A stretch of 64,000 nucleotides of DNA from Plazaster borealis. Lineage: Eukaryota; Echinodermata; Asteroidea; Forcipulatida; Labidiasteridae. The stretch covers positions 12,863,501-12,927,500 of the forward strand of contig CM037461.1 in NCBI GenBank assembly GCA_021014325.1, written 5' to 3'. Within the stretch, counting starts at the first letter, position 1; every line of letters begins with the position of its first letter. The notes beneath the pieces are model-generated. The model did no database searches. It saw only the letters and a program-made list of their open reading frames with translations, and was not told the origin of the DNA. This document shows positions 11,531 through 23,500 of this stretch, in pieces. Made by a program: the position numbers and the translations under genes.

Positions 11531-13284
11531 TTTTTGTCATTTTTGCCTGCAGACATTCTGAAACTTTGTTTTTGTTAAACTCTGTTTTTGTTTTGTTTTT
11601 TTCCAAGCAAAATCCAAGTCGGTCAGTGTCAAATTTTAAGAAATTTAGGTAAATTGGCGAAATTAGGACTATAGTTCCAAACAATTAGAAAAAAGAAGTA
11701 ACCCAAGCTTAATCAATGTGTGAATCATTACTGTAAAACTTACTTGTTTGTAGCCATTATGGTCACTTGTTATAGTACTGAACTGTAAGACTAATCTGCC
11801 CTTATCTGTAAATTGGGTAACAGAAACATTGGTTATAAGACACCCTGAATTGATGTGTGCACCTACCTAGCATGTGAAAGTTAAGTCCCTGATACGAAAA
11901 ATACAGCGATTGCAGTACGTGCAGGAAAGAAATTAGAAAAAAAGTCACAGTGCGCAAAAATAGGCCTCCACTAACTGTGTTAGTGACATACACATAATGC
12001 TTGTATTTACATGCAAATGTAATGTTGTAGGCCTATATTGTAAGTTTCGAATAGGATTTTGTACTTGCACTCTAATGAATGAGATTCGTGGAGCAATAGC
12101 GGAATGAAACTCAATAGTTCTAGGAGCACCCTCCCCCCCCCGAAATACTATGAAGGCCTTTTTATACTGTGTCTTTGCTAATCTGCTATTAATGCTTTGC
12201 ATGGGAGCTGCATTGACAGTGCCCAAATCTGCAAAAAAATGACAATGCTTTAGCAGAATAGGATTACCAACCAAAATACCATGTATCATCTGTTTCACTC
12301 AACTCAACTGTCACTGTCAGTGTCATGACTGTTTCCCCACTATTTATTTATTAATATTATTATTAGCAAAAAACAAAATCAATTGTCAAGAAATATTTTC
12401 TGCTTACTTCGTGCTTTTATAATAGACCTATGAAATTGGGCATATCCCATGTTCTCACTCAACTCTGACTTTTTTGCTCACAAAAACCCTCCAACTGTCC
12501 AACAAGCAACCAGCAGTTCATTCAGAATTATTGTAACCAGGTAACCTAAATCATTCATGTACAAACTACAATGCTGATGGGATTGGGATCAATCCGAGTG
12601 TGACACTGACTGTCCTATCTCTATGCACTGACAGTGACAGTGACACTGCATGTGCACTTTTTTCTCAATTTGTTTTAGATTACAATTTAATATAAATAAG
12701 TGGTTATATAAAAAATGAGAGATATTTCAATTCAATTGGCTCGAAAACAATAAGTACCCAGATTGGAAAGGCCAAGAGTCAAAATCCCTTCGGCCGGTAC
12801 GGCCGTCGAAAGGAGGGTTTTGATCGTCAATGCATCATTCAGACATAACAAACTTACAACCAATCACTGTCAGTGTCACCATCAGTGGCAGTGTGCTGGG
12901 CCTAACGTCAATGGCTTTTTACGTTGCGTTGGCTCGCCAAAAGTTTGAGAGTGTATTGTTATTGTTAATGTTAGGTCACATTTTTAATGTTTACATAGAG
13001 TCGAGGTGTAACTTGCTGACCAGTGGTATAATTACTTTAATCACAATGCTTCACACTGTATTATAATGGCAAGTATCAACAGATTTCTCAATTAACCTCA
13101 CCTTTTTTCGGAAATAACTTCACACACACTGCACAGCGAAGCGATCTCTTTGGTCAGTAGTTGCAAAATGGCGTTGATGCGTGCCGTTTTAGTTGCGCGC
13201 GCCGCGCCCCTATCAGCACGGACGGAAATCCGGCACAATTAAATATTGTAAAATTGCTCTGACTTTTGGCGGGCTCGGGGGCCC
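11531..13284. other. Right interior of the CACTG element, no gene recognised
   Basis: AT-rich sequence with scattered CACTGTCAGTG and GACAGTGACAGTG words near 12300-12880, but no convincing ORF or RNA. It would hold the promoter side of the minus-strand transposase; I cannot place a promoter. Confidence 0.4.
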
Positions 13285-13593
13285 GGGGCTAGTAATTAGT
13301 CGTGTTGTAAAAAGTTAGTCACTTGAATTGTCATGACAAAAATACTTCGTCATGTCAAACTTACAAGACGATGCATATTTGTCATTTCACGTTGAGTAAT
13401 TAGTCCGTCAATCAAAGTAGTCTTGGGCTAATTTTAATTCTTCCAGTGAATTACACAATTCGTCATGCATCGATTATAATTTGTCATTCCCCTAAACAAA
13501 ATCGTCAAGTTACTAATTACTCTCATGACTAATTATTTTCGCTCTGTTTGACGACTTTTTCACAACGACTGACTAAATAAAATTTTCAGTGTA
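13285..13593. repeat. Right subterminal repeats and terminal inverted repeat
   Basis: Words such as TTAGTC, GTCATGAC and TAATTAG recur from 13290. The terminus reads GACTAAATAAAATTTTCAGTG ending at 13591, pairing with the left end at 139, and is followed by TA. Confidence 0.7.
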
Positions 13594-13679
13594 CAGCCCA
13601 CTCGGTGAAAAACGAAGTGTCTACCTGTCGTATGTGGTAATACATGCCAGTTAACATTATTTGGTAAAAACAAAAGTGG

Positions 13680-15588
13680 CACTGTGTACACATTGTGAAA
13701 GAGTTATGGTTTGGGATAAGACATCTATGAGGAAAAACAGGATTTCATGTTTTTTTATGATTACTTTTCAAATGAAAAATAGGTATAGTTGCGTGTTTAA
13801 TCTACAACTTGCAGTACATTTTTTGCAGATATTTTGTTAGTTGGGTTGAGCTAATTAGTGAACAAATTTAATCGGGCGACTATGAATAAGGTTTGGGATA
13901 TAAGGAAGACATCAATGAAGAAAAAACTTAAAATTTAATAATTTCTCGACGACAACTTTTCAAATGAAAATTAGGTAGTTGTATCTAAATTTGCACACGC
14001 ACGGGCTATAATTATACAATTGTTTTAATGAGTTGGGCTGAGCTAATTAGTGGACTAATTAATTGGGGTCGCCTAGGCATAATGGTTTGTGATATAAGGA
14101 AGACATCAATGAAGAAAAAACTTAAAATTTAATAATTTTTGGACGACAACTTTTCAAATAAAAATTAGGTAGTTGTATCTAAATTTGCACACGGGCTATC
14201 ATTATGCAATTGTTTTAATTAGTTGGGCTAAGCTAATTAGTGGACTAATTAATTGGGGCGCCTAGGCATAATAGTTTTGGATATAAGGAAGACATATATG
14301 AAGAAAAAACGGAAGATTTCATGTGTTTACGATAAAAACTTTTCAAATGAAAATTGGGTATTTGCGTGTTTAATCTGGAACTTGTTTAAAAATTCGCACA
14401 CGGGCTGATATTATGCAAATATTCAATTAGTTAGGCCTATCTAATTAGTGGACTAATTAATTGGGGGCGCCTAGGCATGATGGTTTGGGATATAAGGAAG
14501 TTATCTATGAAGAAAAAACTGAAGATTCCATGTTTTTACAATAAAAACTTTTCAAATGAAAATTCGGTATGTTGTATACTAAATTCGCGTACGGGCTAAT
14601 TTTATGCAAATATTCAATTAAATAGGCTGATCTAATTAGTAGACTAATTAATTGGGGGCGCCTAGGCATAATGGTTTGGGATATAAGGAAGACATCTATG
14701 AAAAGAAAGCTGAAGATTTCATGTTTTTACGATGAAAAGTTTTCAAATGAAAATTAGGTATTTGCGTGTTTAATCTGGAACTTGTTTTAAAAATTCGCAC
14801 ACGGGCTGATATTATGCAAATATTCAATTAGTTAGGCTGATCTAATTAGTGGACTAATTAATTCGGGGCGCCTAGGCATGATGGTTTGGGATATAAGGAA
14901 GACATCTGTGAAGAAAAAACTGAAGATTTTATGTTTTTACAATAAAAAGTTTTCAAATGAAGATTAGGTATTTGCGTGTTTAATCTGGAACTTGTTTAAA
15001 AATTCGCACACGGGCTGGTATTATGCAAATATTCAATTAGTTAGGCTGATTTAATTAGTGGGCTAATCAATTGGGGGCGCCCAGGCATGATGGGTTGGGA
15101 TATAAGGAAGACATCTGTGAAAACAAAACTGAAGATTTCATGTTTTTACGATAAAAACCTTTCAAATGAAAATTAGGTATGTTGTATACTAAATTCGCGT
15201 ACGGGCTAATTTTATGCAAATATTCAATTAGTTAGGCTGATTTAATCAGTGGACTAATTAATTGGGGGCGCCTAGGCATGATGGTTTGGGATATAAGGAA
15301 GACATCTATGAAAAGAAAACTGAAGATTTCATGTTTTTACGATGAAAACTTTTCAAATGAAAATTAGGTATGTTGTATACTAAATTCGCGTACGGGCTAA
15401 TTTTATGCAAATATTCAATTAGTTAGGCTGATCTAATTAATGGACTAATTAATTGGGGCGCCTAGGCATGATGGTTTGGGACATAAGAAAGACATCTGTG
15501 AAGAAAAAACTGAAGATTTCATGTTTTTACGATGAAAACTTTTCAAAAGAAAATTAGGTATTTGCGTGTTTAATCTGGAACTTGTTTT
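13680..15588. repeat. Satellite array, first block
   Basis: Tandem monomers are recognised by GGGGGCGCCTAGGCAT followed by ATGGTTTGGGATATAAGGAAG. From about 13860 they alternate between ~190 bp monomers (containing GTTGTATACTAAATTCGCG) and ~209 bp monomers (containing GCGTGTTTAATCTGGAACTT). The first units, from 13680, are more diverged. No coding. The block stops abruptly at 15588 in mid-monomer, where LTR sequence begins. Confidence 0.9.
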
Positions 15589-15631
15589 TGTTATGTTTGT
15601 TACTCGGGTTCATGAGATTAGAGAATAGTAA
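15589..15631 (-). mobile_element. One end of a short LTR, split by a DNA transposon
   Basis: TGTTATGTTTG begins exactly where the satellite monomer breaks. It continues at 27126 after the transposon and ends ATTACAACA at 27258. Rejoined, it is an LTR of ~176 bp with TG...CA ends. The adjacent purine-rich tract on the minus strand at 27259-27272 looks like a polypurine tract, giving a minus-strand element. Confidence 0.6.
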
Positions 15632-15644
15632 CCCAGATAGCAAG

Positions 15645-16960
15645 CACATGTTGGGCCAATGTTGGCACAGCATATGATATATTGGCAAATGGTTGGGTCG
15701 ATTAGCTTACGGTGGCCCGACAATGTCCCAATAAGGTTGGCCCTATGTCGGCGTTGTTCTATAATCGGCCCAATATTGGGCCGTTATCATCAACGTACAC
15801 CACATCGGCACCACGTTGGGCCTGTGATAGTTATTCGTTGGCCCTACAGTGGCGCAATATCGGATGTGGTTATAGGGAAAATTGGCACAATGTTGGCCCG
15901 TTACATGAAATTATTATTGGCTCAATGTTGGCCCATGTTGATCACACAATTCCAATATTGGTGCCACGTTGGGCCTGTGATAGCTATTCGTTGGCCCTAC
16001 AGTGGCGCAATATCGGATGTGGTTATGGGGAAAATTGGCACAATGTTGGCCCGTTACATGAAATTATTATTGGCTCAATGTTGGCCCATGTTGATCACAC
16101 ACATATTGGTAACACATTCGTTGGCCCTATAGTGGCGCACTATCGGATGAGGTTATGGGGAAAATTGGCACAATGTTGGCCAATTAGGCCTACGTGAAAT
16201 TATAATTGGCTCAATGTTGGCCGGCCCATGTTGACCAAACACATTCAATATTGGTACCACGTTGGGCCTGTGATAGCTATTCGTTGGCCCTATAGTGGCG
16301 CACTATTGGATGAGGTTATGGGGAAAATTGGCACAATGTTGGCCCATTAGGCGTACATGAAATTATTATTGGCTCAATGTTGGCCTATGTTGATCACACA
16401 CATTCAATATTGGTACCACGTTGGGCCTGTGATAGCTGTTCGTTGGCCTTATAGTGGCACACTATCGGATGTGGTTATAAATTGGAACAATGTTGGCCCG
16501 TTACATGAAATTATTATTGGCTCAATGTTGGCCCATGTTGATCACACACATTCAATATTGGTACCACATTCGTTGGCCCTATAGTGGCGCACTTTAGGAT
16601 GAGGTTATGGGGAATTGGCACAATGTTGGCCCATTAGGCCTACATGAAATTATTATTGGCTCAATATGTTGGCCTATGTTGATCACACACATTCAATATT
16701 GGTACCACGTTGGGCCTGTGATAGCTGTTCGTTGGCCCTATAGTGGTGCACTATCGGATGTGGTTATAAATTGGAACAATGTTGGCAGGTTACATGAAAT
16801 TATTATTGGCTAAATGTTGGTCCATGTTGACCAAACACATTCATTATGGGTACCACTTAATTGGGGCTGTGATAGTAATTCGTTGGCCCTATAGTGGTGC
16901 ACTATCGGATGAGGTTATGAGGAACAGTTGGCACAGTGTTGACCCGTTATGAAATACACT
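15645..16960. repeat. 5' subterminal minisatellite of ~150 bp units
   Basis: About seven units carry CACGTTGGGCCTGTGATAG, CGTTGGCCCTATAGTGGCGC, AATTGGCACAATGTTGGCCC and GAAATTATTATTGGCTCAATG in order; some are truncated. Open frames through it come from the repeat composition and are not genes. It is probably a cluster of transposase-binding sites (inference). Confidence 0.85.
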
Positions 16961-18197
16961 TTTGGAGCAATGGCGACCCATAGAAACACATTGTTGGTAT
17001 TGGCTTGTTGGGCCACGTTGTGGCTCCAACGTGATGCACTATTGGAGAATTAATCATCTTCGCCTTTCCGCGCATGTTCTAATTCTTGCAATACAACTCA
17101 ATGCGTACGCCGCGCCGGGGCTTATTGTGCTAAAAATTATTGCTACAATTATTGGCAACAAGCCAGCTAAAGTGCGCGCCAACTCACATGCTGTGTGCAG
17201 CAGTTGGACTCGTGCACATATCAGTGCGCGTTGTATTTGTAGTTGTGTACTGTGTGGCATATCCATATGGGATGGTCTTTTTGTACATACAACGCAGGCC
17301 TCAAGCTTGAGCATTTTCCTGGAGTCTACGATTCACGTTAAAAGTCTGAAAAGGTACGTTCTGTGAAACATTTAAAATAAGTGAATCTTGAAACCATGTT
17401 CATTTTCATAACCACTAAATATAATTAAATTGGGGTTTTTGTATACAGGTGTAGTTAACTCGAACTGTGGCTATTCCAAAAACCGAAAACGATTGGCCTA
17501 CCACACTTGGCAAGACTTGGTTTAGTACTCAAAAACGTACTCTGAATGCACTAGTACTACTTTTACTACAGTGTAACATTCAAAAGGAAGGCTATTGGCC
17601 GTCACATAATCCATAAAATTCCTTCTAGGTTTTAAACTGTTTACATGCAAGTGTGTTTTTTCTGTAGGCCTAGGCCTAAACAAAAATGTGTCCTTGTTAT
17701 GAAATCTGATTTAGTTGCCGAATTTCCCTAACCATTTTTTCAAACTTGACGGAACGTTTAATTGTTGCTTATTTCTATCTACCATTAGACTTGTTGCGGC
17801 CCAGTTACAGTGCTTAAAATAATGTACAGCACATCTAATTAATACTGATTTATTATGTTAATGGAGTCCTTGGCAAGGCATCATCAGGAAACGTACCAAG
17901 CAACGTTACACTTAACCCTTGGCATTGGCCATGTTGGCTTTGTAAAGCCCCGAGAATTCTTGGGCATCAGTGAATTATATAATCTGGGCGAATTTTGGTT
18001 TTGTACAGGGTGACACTCAATGTTGATATTCATCTCCCCCAGCCCCCCCCCCACAAATAATAATAATAATAATAATAAATTAATTAGCCTAATTAATTAA
18101 TAAATTGATAAATAAACAAACAAACACAACCAACAAACAAAAATAAATGAATAAATACAAATAAATTAAAATATAACACAACAGGAAAAAACTCACA
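16961..18197. other. 5' region of the transposon before its transposase
   Basis: A GC-richer stretch (17030-17300) with an unrecognised open frame is followed by AT-rich sequence. An (AAT)n tract sits at 18058-18077, just before the transposase. The promoter presumably lies here; none can be pinpointed. Confidence 0.4.
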
Positions 18198-20263
18198 ATG
18201 ATAAGGGCATCATATTGGACAAAAAGGCGAAAACTAAAGGGAAGAATTGCAGAACACATACAAGACATAATTGATGACACTGAGTTTATTTCTTGTCATA
18301 CAGAAAAGCTCAGTATGATTCAGATATTTTGGACTCTTCTACACTTACTCAAGTTACTGCATCGAGAAATGAATCAGAAATTTTGTCACAGGTCACTGAT
18401 GATGCGAATTCAGTGGAGCCATCAACTCACTCTGAAGTCAACTTTGAAAGTAACGTGATTGATTTTGATTTGCATTCATCAAGTGATAATAGTGCAGGAG
18501 AAAGTGAATATGAGCCTGACGATGTAGCAGGAAAACAGATAATCAGTGACATTGCTGAGTGGGCAAAGACATTTCAAATTCCAATGTCGGCTCTGAGCTC
18601 ATTGCAAAATGTCCTTATCCCTCACTTTCCTTCAATGCCGAAAGATCCAAGAACTCTTTTGCGAACCCAGACTTCATACACTGTAAAATATGTGGCAGGT
18701 GGGCAGTATCATTACTTTGGTATTGAGGAGAATATCAAAAACAGATTTAGTTCGCATCCTGAATTCACTTCAGTCACAGAAACTCCTTTGAAGCTGCAAA
18801 TCAATATTGACGGTCTCCCCCTTTTTAGAAGCAGTAGTACGCAGTTCTGGCCAATTTTAGGTTGCTTGCAGAGCTGTAGAGAGCCTTTTATCATTGCATT
18901 ATTTGTTGGGCAAACCAAACCCTCCAACCTTGCCCAGTACCTACATGATTTCAAAGAAGAAGTTATTAAATTAAAGAATGATGGTTTTCATTTCGATGGA
19001 AGGCATTTCTTTGTTGAAGTTTCTTCAGTCATTTGTGATGCCCCAGCAAGAGCATATGTGAAATGTGTTAAATTATGCACTGGTTACCATGGTTGCGATA
19101 AGTGTTGGATAGAGGGTGAATGGCTGAAAAAAGTCATATATCCCAAGTTTGATGTCAGGCTGAGAACAGATGCAGAGTTTGTTGACATGGTAGATGAGCA
19201 TCATCACCATATGCGTTGTCCATTACAGGAGACTGGTTTAGGATTGGTGTCTGCCTTTCCATTGGATTATATGCATTTGGTGTGTTTGGGGGTGACCAAA
19301 CGATTACTTCGCCTGTTAATTAAAGGTCCCTTGAGATGCAGAATGCAGAGCTGTAAAATAAATGGAATTTCAGATGCTTTGATTGCTGTCAGAAATAACA
19401 TCCCTAAAGAATTTGCGAGACGTCCAAGGTCACTTAAGGAAATTGACCGCTGGAAGGCGACTGAGTTTCGCCAATTCTTGCTTTATACTGGAATACTGGT
19501 CTTCAAAGAGCATGTTAAAACCGAAGTGTACAGGCATTTCCTTATTCTTTCTGTAGCCATGCACATTCTGTTGAATCCTGCTCTGTGTCAACTATACTGT
19601 GATTATGCACAACAGCTTCTTCTTACATTTGTCAAACAGGTTGAATGCATATATGGCAGAGATCAACTAGTATATAATGTGCATGGTCTACTCCATTTGG
19701 CAAATGATGCGAAACAATTTGGCTCACTTGATAACATTTCAAGTTTCCCGTACGAGAATTTCCTTCATCGGTTAAAACGACTCATCAGAAAACCATCCTC
19801 ACCCCTTCAACAGGTCATTCGACGTCTCTCAGAGGAAAAGTCGTCCCCAAGACAAACATGTTCATGTGGGCAGAAAACAACCAAAGCCAACTGCAAGAAA
19901 GAGCACATGAATGGTCCTTTGCCACCTAACACTAACCACTGTCGGCAGTATACCGAACTGCGTCTTGATTCATACAGTATTTCATCATCACCCAGTGATA
20001 GCTGCATAAAAGTGAAAGACAGTCTAGGTGTTGTTCGAAATATTTTGTTGAATGACAAAGTCACTGTTGTGTATGAGGTGTTCAAATCTGTAGACAATTT
20101 TTTTGATTATCCCCTACCCTCTGGATGCCTAGGAATACACAGAGTTGCTAAGCTTGATGGTGTGCTCCATACATGCTCAGTATCAGAAATTAAGTGTAAA
20201 TTCACCATGTTGCCATGTAAAAGAGGGTACTTGGTTATAGCTCTGACTCATCAAGTTTGGTAA
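18198..20263 (+). CDS. tnp2-like DDE transposase of the 11.5 kb transposon
   Basis: Presumed to cut and join the CCCAGATAGC ends. The long ORF from 18293 (656 codons) shows NIDGLP with D173, QFWPILG, VICDAP with D249, a zinc pair GCDKC (C268, C271), and FPLDYMHLVCLGVTKRLL with D325 and H328. It has a Cys/His cluster near the C-terminus (CSCGQ...C...C). The Asp spacing and CxxC insert match tnp2-like transposases of the CMC group as I know them. The ATG-started frame at 18198 gives a basic N-terminus (WTKRRKLKGRIAEHIQDIID) in another frame. Joining the two needs a one-base shift or use of the acceptor-like TTATTTCTTGTCATACAG at 18303. The rest is uninterrupted, so the gene may be functional. 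The DUF4806-type gene follows 320 bp downstream on the same strand. Confidence 0.75.
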
Positions 20264-20583
20264 AAACAAAAGTCTCGATGGTTGACAGCTTGACACTCAG
20301 ATCTTAGTTGCATGAAATTCATTTTGTCCACTAATCAATGAAAGCAAGTTAACAAATGAAAATTGTTCTCTAAAATGATTTTTGTGGCAACCTAGAGTAT
20401 CTAAATATAGAAAAGTAAAACTAATAGCACAAGTATATTGTATCAAAAGGGACTTGACCTTATTTTTTTGTTTTTCATTGTCTAAAAGAACATGGTTTCA
20501 AGAATTTCTGTTTCACTGAAAGCGACCCCCATTTTTCACAAAAAAAACACTTGCTTTTTTAACCCAAGTTGATTTCCAGGGAA

Positions 20584-23500
20584 ATGTACGCAGTTGTTGA
20601 GTTCAAGAACGAGGGCACTGTGTCCCTAGTTGCTGAGAACTGGCTGACAGAACAAGACACCATTGTCAAGTGGCCTGCAAGGTTCAAGACACAAAGCAGA
20701 ATTGACAGAGCAATACAGAGGTGCGAGCCACCAAGCAATGATTATGAGCGGCTCCCCTGTCGTGTGCTGTATAAAACAGGTGTGTTGTTTGAAACTTAAC
20801 AAAATTTTCCAAACCGTAGCTAACTTGAGTTGATGGCAATTAAAAACTAGATTTCTGAAAACATACTCTTGTTCCAAATGTCTAAATATGATTTGTGTCG
20901 TTTGTTGATGTTGACATGATAAAGGCTTGTGGTGTAAGTGCCCTCTGTCAACATTTTAGAGTCGCCTAGATAGCGACCTGGTTGGTAACTGGCCACTGTT
21001 AACGGACCGAGCTTGGGGCGAGGTCCATTAACCAAGGTGTAGTGAAGACTTCCATTAATATATACCTTTTTGTGAAACAATTTGTTCAAACGGTCAACAT
21101 TTGACAATTTTGCTTTGCCTTTGTTGTACTCATGTTCAAGGGATACAATCAACTGTGAGCTCTGCTGATTGTAAACAACACCATATCTGGACATGTAGGT
21201 TTATACGCGCACAAATTACATTTTCAGCACGTATGCGCGTGCGTGCAGTAAACATGGTAAACTACTAGTTGTACACAATGTATGCAGGTTTGGGGCCCAT
21301 TTATTCTCTAGTGTCCAGAGCCAGTCTTTATATCACCTGTTTACACACCCCCATGTGATCAGGTTTGACCAATCAGAATCTATAATTCTGTCCAAGGTAT
21401 TTATTAATATAATACATTTAGTTCACATAAAACTGCACAGAGACTTTACAAAGTTACTATATTAACATTTTCCAAATTTTTCAGGCTTGATTTTCCGAAA
21501 TTCTTTCATTTTCCCAGCCTCTTATGAGAAAGGCAAGGCTAAAGTGCGCCAGGCACAAGACACATCAGACCTTGGAACTGATATGGAAACGGAAGTCCCA
21601 CCCAAGAGAATAATGAGGTTTGTAGTGATCGATATCATATTGAACCGCCCATTGTAAAATCCATAGAATAAGGGAACTTAAAGGCATGTCCAGAAATTTT
21701 GAAAATAACAAAGTCAGTTCTTTTCTTTAGAAAACTTAGGGGTTCCAGGTCTCAGCCTTAACATTTTAAACAACTGCGATGCACGAACCCGTAATAATTT
21801 GCTGTATATACATGTATTTCATTATGCTGATATTGCACAAGGTAGTTCGCAGTGTAACTCATGAACCAAGGAAACGTTGCAAAAGAAGAGTCTTTAAAAA
21901 AAAATAAAAAATTGTCACTCTGAAATTTGCTTGCTAACAAGACTTGGTGTCACAACTGACGGGGTTTCCCTTCATCTTGGGAATATGTTTGTCAAAAAAA
22001 TAAAATGTGCTATCTTGTAACTGTGACTCTTGTAATTTCTGGAAAATCCCATAATGTTAGAAAGCCTTCACTCTTTATCTTGATGAATATGACAAAGTTT
22101 TGTATTCTGAATTTCTGAGCTTGATGAAGTGCTTATTGTTTCCTTTTTTCACCACACAAAAAACAAACATCATCAGGCCAAACCCACGCTATCAGCAGGA
22201 TTCATCATCAGATGAAGAAATTGTTACTGCAATTCAGCCACTCCGCAGTGTGAATTCCACATCTAACATCAGCCCATGCGGGAGTTCAACTTCATCAGAA
22301 TTGCCATGTCCACCACCAAGCCTCATCCTTCCGGGATCACCCTCGGGGTCTTCGGGGGGTTTGAGTCGGCCTGCCTCACCCTCCGGGATTCTCAGTCATC
22401 CCAGATCCTCATCAGCTTGCACAGGTATTTTGAATAAGTACTTCAATCTTTGTGACTGGGCAGGGTGGTGTTCTTTCTACTATTACTAAAAGGGGAAAAA
22501 CAGATTGTAATTGTATGTGTACTCATACAGGATGGTTTTAAAAAGCTTGTAACCTGTGTTGTGTGTTAACCATGGTCTGCAGGTCCTGAACAAGTTATGG
22601 GTTTATTAGCTTAATCTGTGAATCTCAATATGGCCCATCATAAATAGCATGTACAAAACTGGATTGTCCAAGGGAGCTTCAAGACACATTGGCACGAACC
22701 AACACAATGAATGCATGCAAAGCTTCCCACTTTTGACAGTATTTCCTTGGACAATCCAGTTTTGTACATGCTATTTATGATGGGCCATATTGAGATCCAC
22801 AGGTTAAGCTTAACCCATAACTTGTTCAGGACCATGGTTAACACACCAACACAGGGTAAAACAGATTACCGGGAATTTCAGAAAATGGGTGAATATTCTT
22901 AAACTTTGGTTGGCATTTTTTTAACCAACCTGCACTCGATGGAAAGTCCTGTGTGTACATACACTAATTTCCAATCCTATTATGAAGCCCATGTGCTCCC
23001 ACTTATACCCATGGTAAAAGCACTTGTTCCCATGAAAATGTCTGTTAATACAATATAAAAATGTCTTTCAATACAATATAAAAATGTCTGATAATACAAT
23101 AATGGTTAGGCACTCATTATATGTTAATACTATACTCTTTTCATCAGCAACTGAGAAGAAACTGCTGACCCTGATAGAAAAGGCAACCATGATAACTTCA
23201 GAAAACCGAACCCTGCTCATTCAAATACTGAGAAAACTCAATACGTCACAACAGGAGTTAGATAATGGTGGTTTGCCAGAAGGAGTGACTTTTCCCTTGA
23301 AATTGTTGAGGGATGTGAGAGACCTGGAGGCCCTCCTTCAAAATTTCGAGAAGGAGAAGCTTTTGGTGAGTTTTTGTGTTTTTCATGGCAAAATGCTGGA
23401 AACATTCAAAGAGTTAATTTCCAAAACGCGATATATCCATTAGAAAAAAATCACAAAAAATGCTCAGATTCATTATTTCAAGAACAGAAAGAAAGATAAT

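Larger units (their letters stand above)
139..13591 (-). mobile_element. 13.45 kb CACTA/EnSpm-type DNA transposon with CACTG termini
   Basis: The left end starts CACTGAAAA at 139 and the right end closes with its reverse complement at 13591. About 24 bp of each end pair as imperfect terminal inverted repeats. The dinucleotide TA flanks both ends (137-138 and 13592-13593). Dense short TAGTCAT-like words in both orientations fill the first and last ~300 bp, as subterminal repeats do in this superfamily. Two minus-strand genes lie inside: a tnp2-like transposase and a spliced accessory gene. Both carry frameshifts, so this copy is probably not autonomous. Several smaller elements have landed inside it. 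CACT termini and 2-3 bp target duplications are known CACTA traits; the assignment to that superfamily is my inference from ends plus transposase motifs. Confidence 0.75.

Noticed and set aside
13680..15588. CRISPR-like array
   Set aside because: Monomers are contiguous ~190-209 bp satellites without unique spacers, in a eukaryotic genome.
15659..16813. Plus-strand ORFs of 68-161 codons
   Set aside because: They fall inside the ~150 bp minisatellite, open in two frames at once with the same repeated words; composition explains them.
20847..21194. 115-codon minus-strand ORF in intron 1 of the DUF4806-type gene
   Set aside because: No family motif, and it overlaps an intron whose splice sites are well supported on the other strand.
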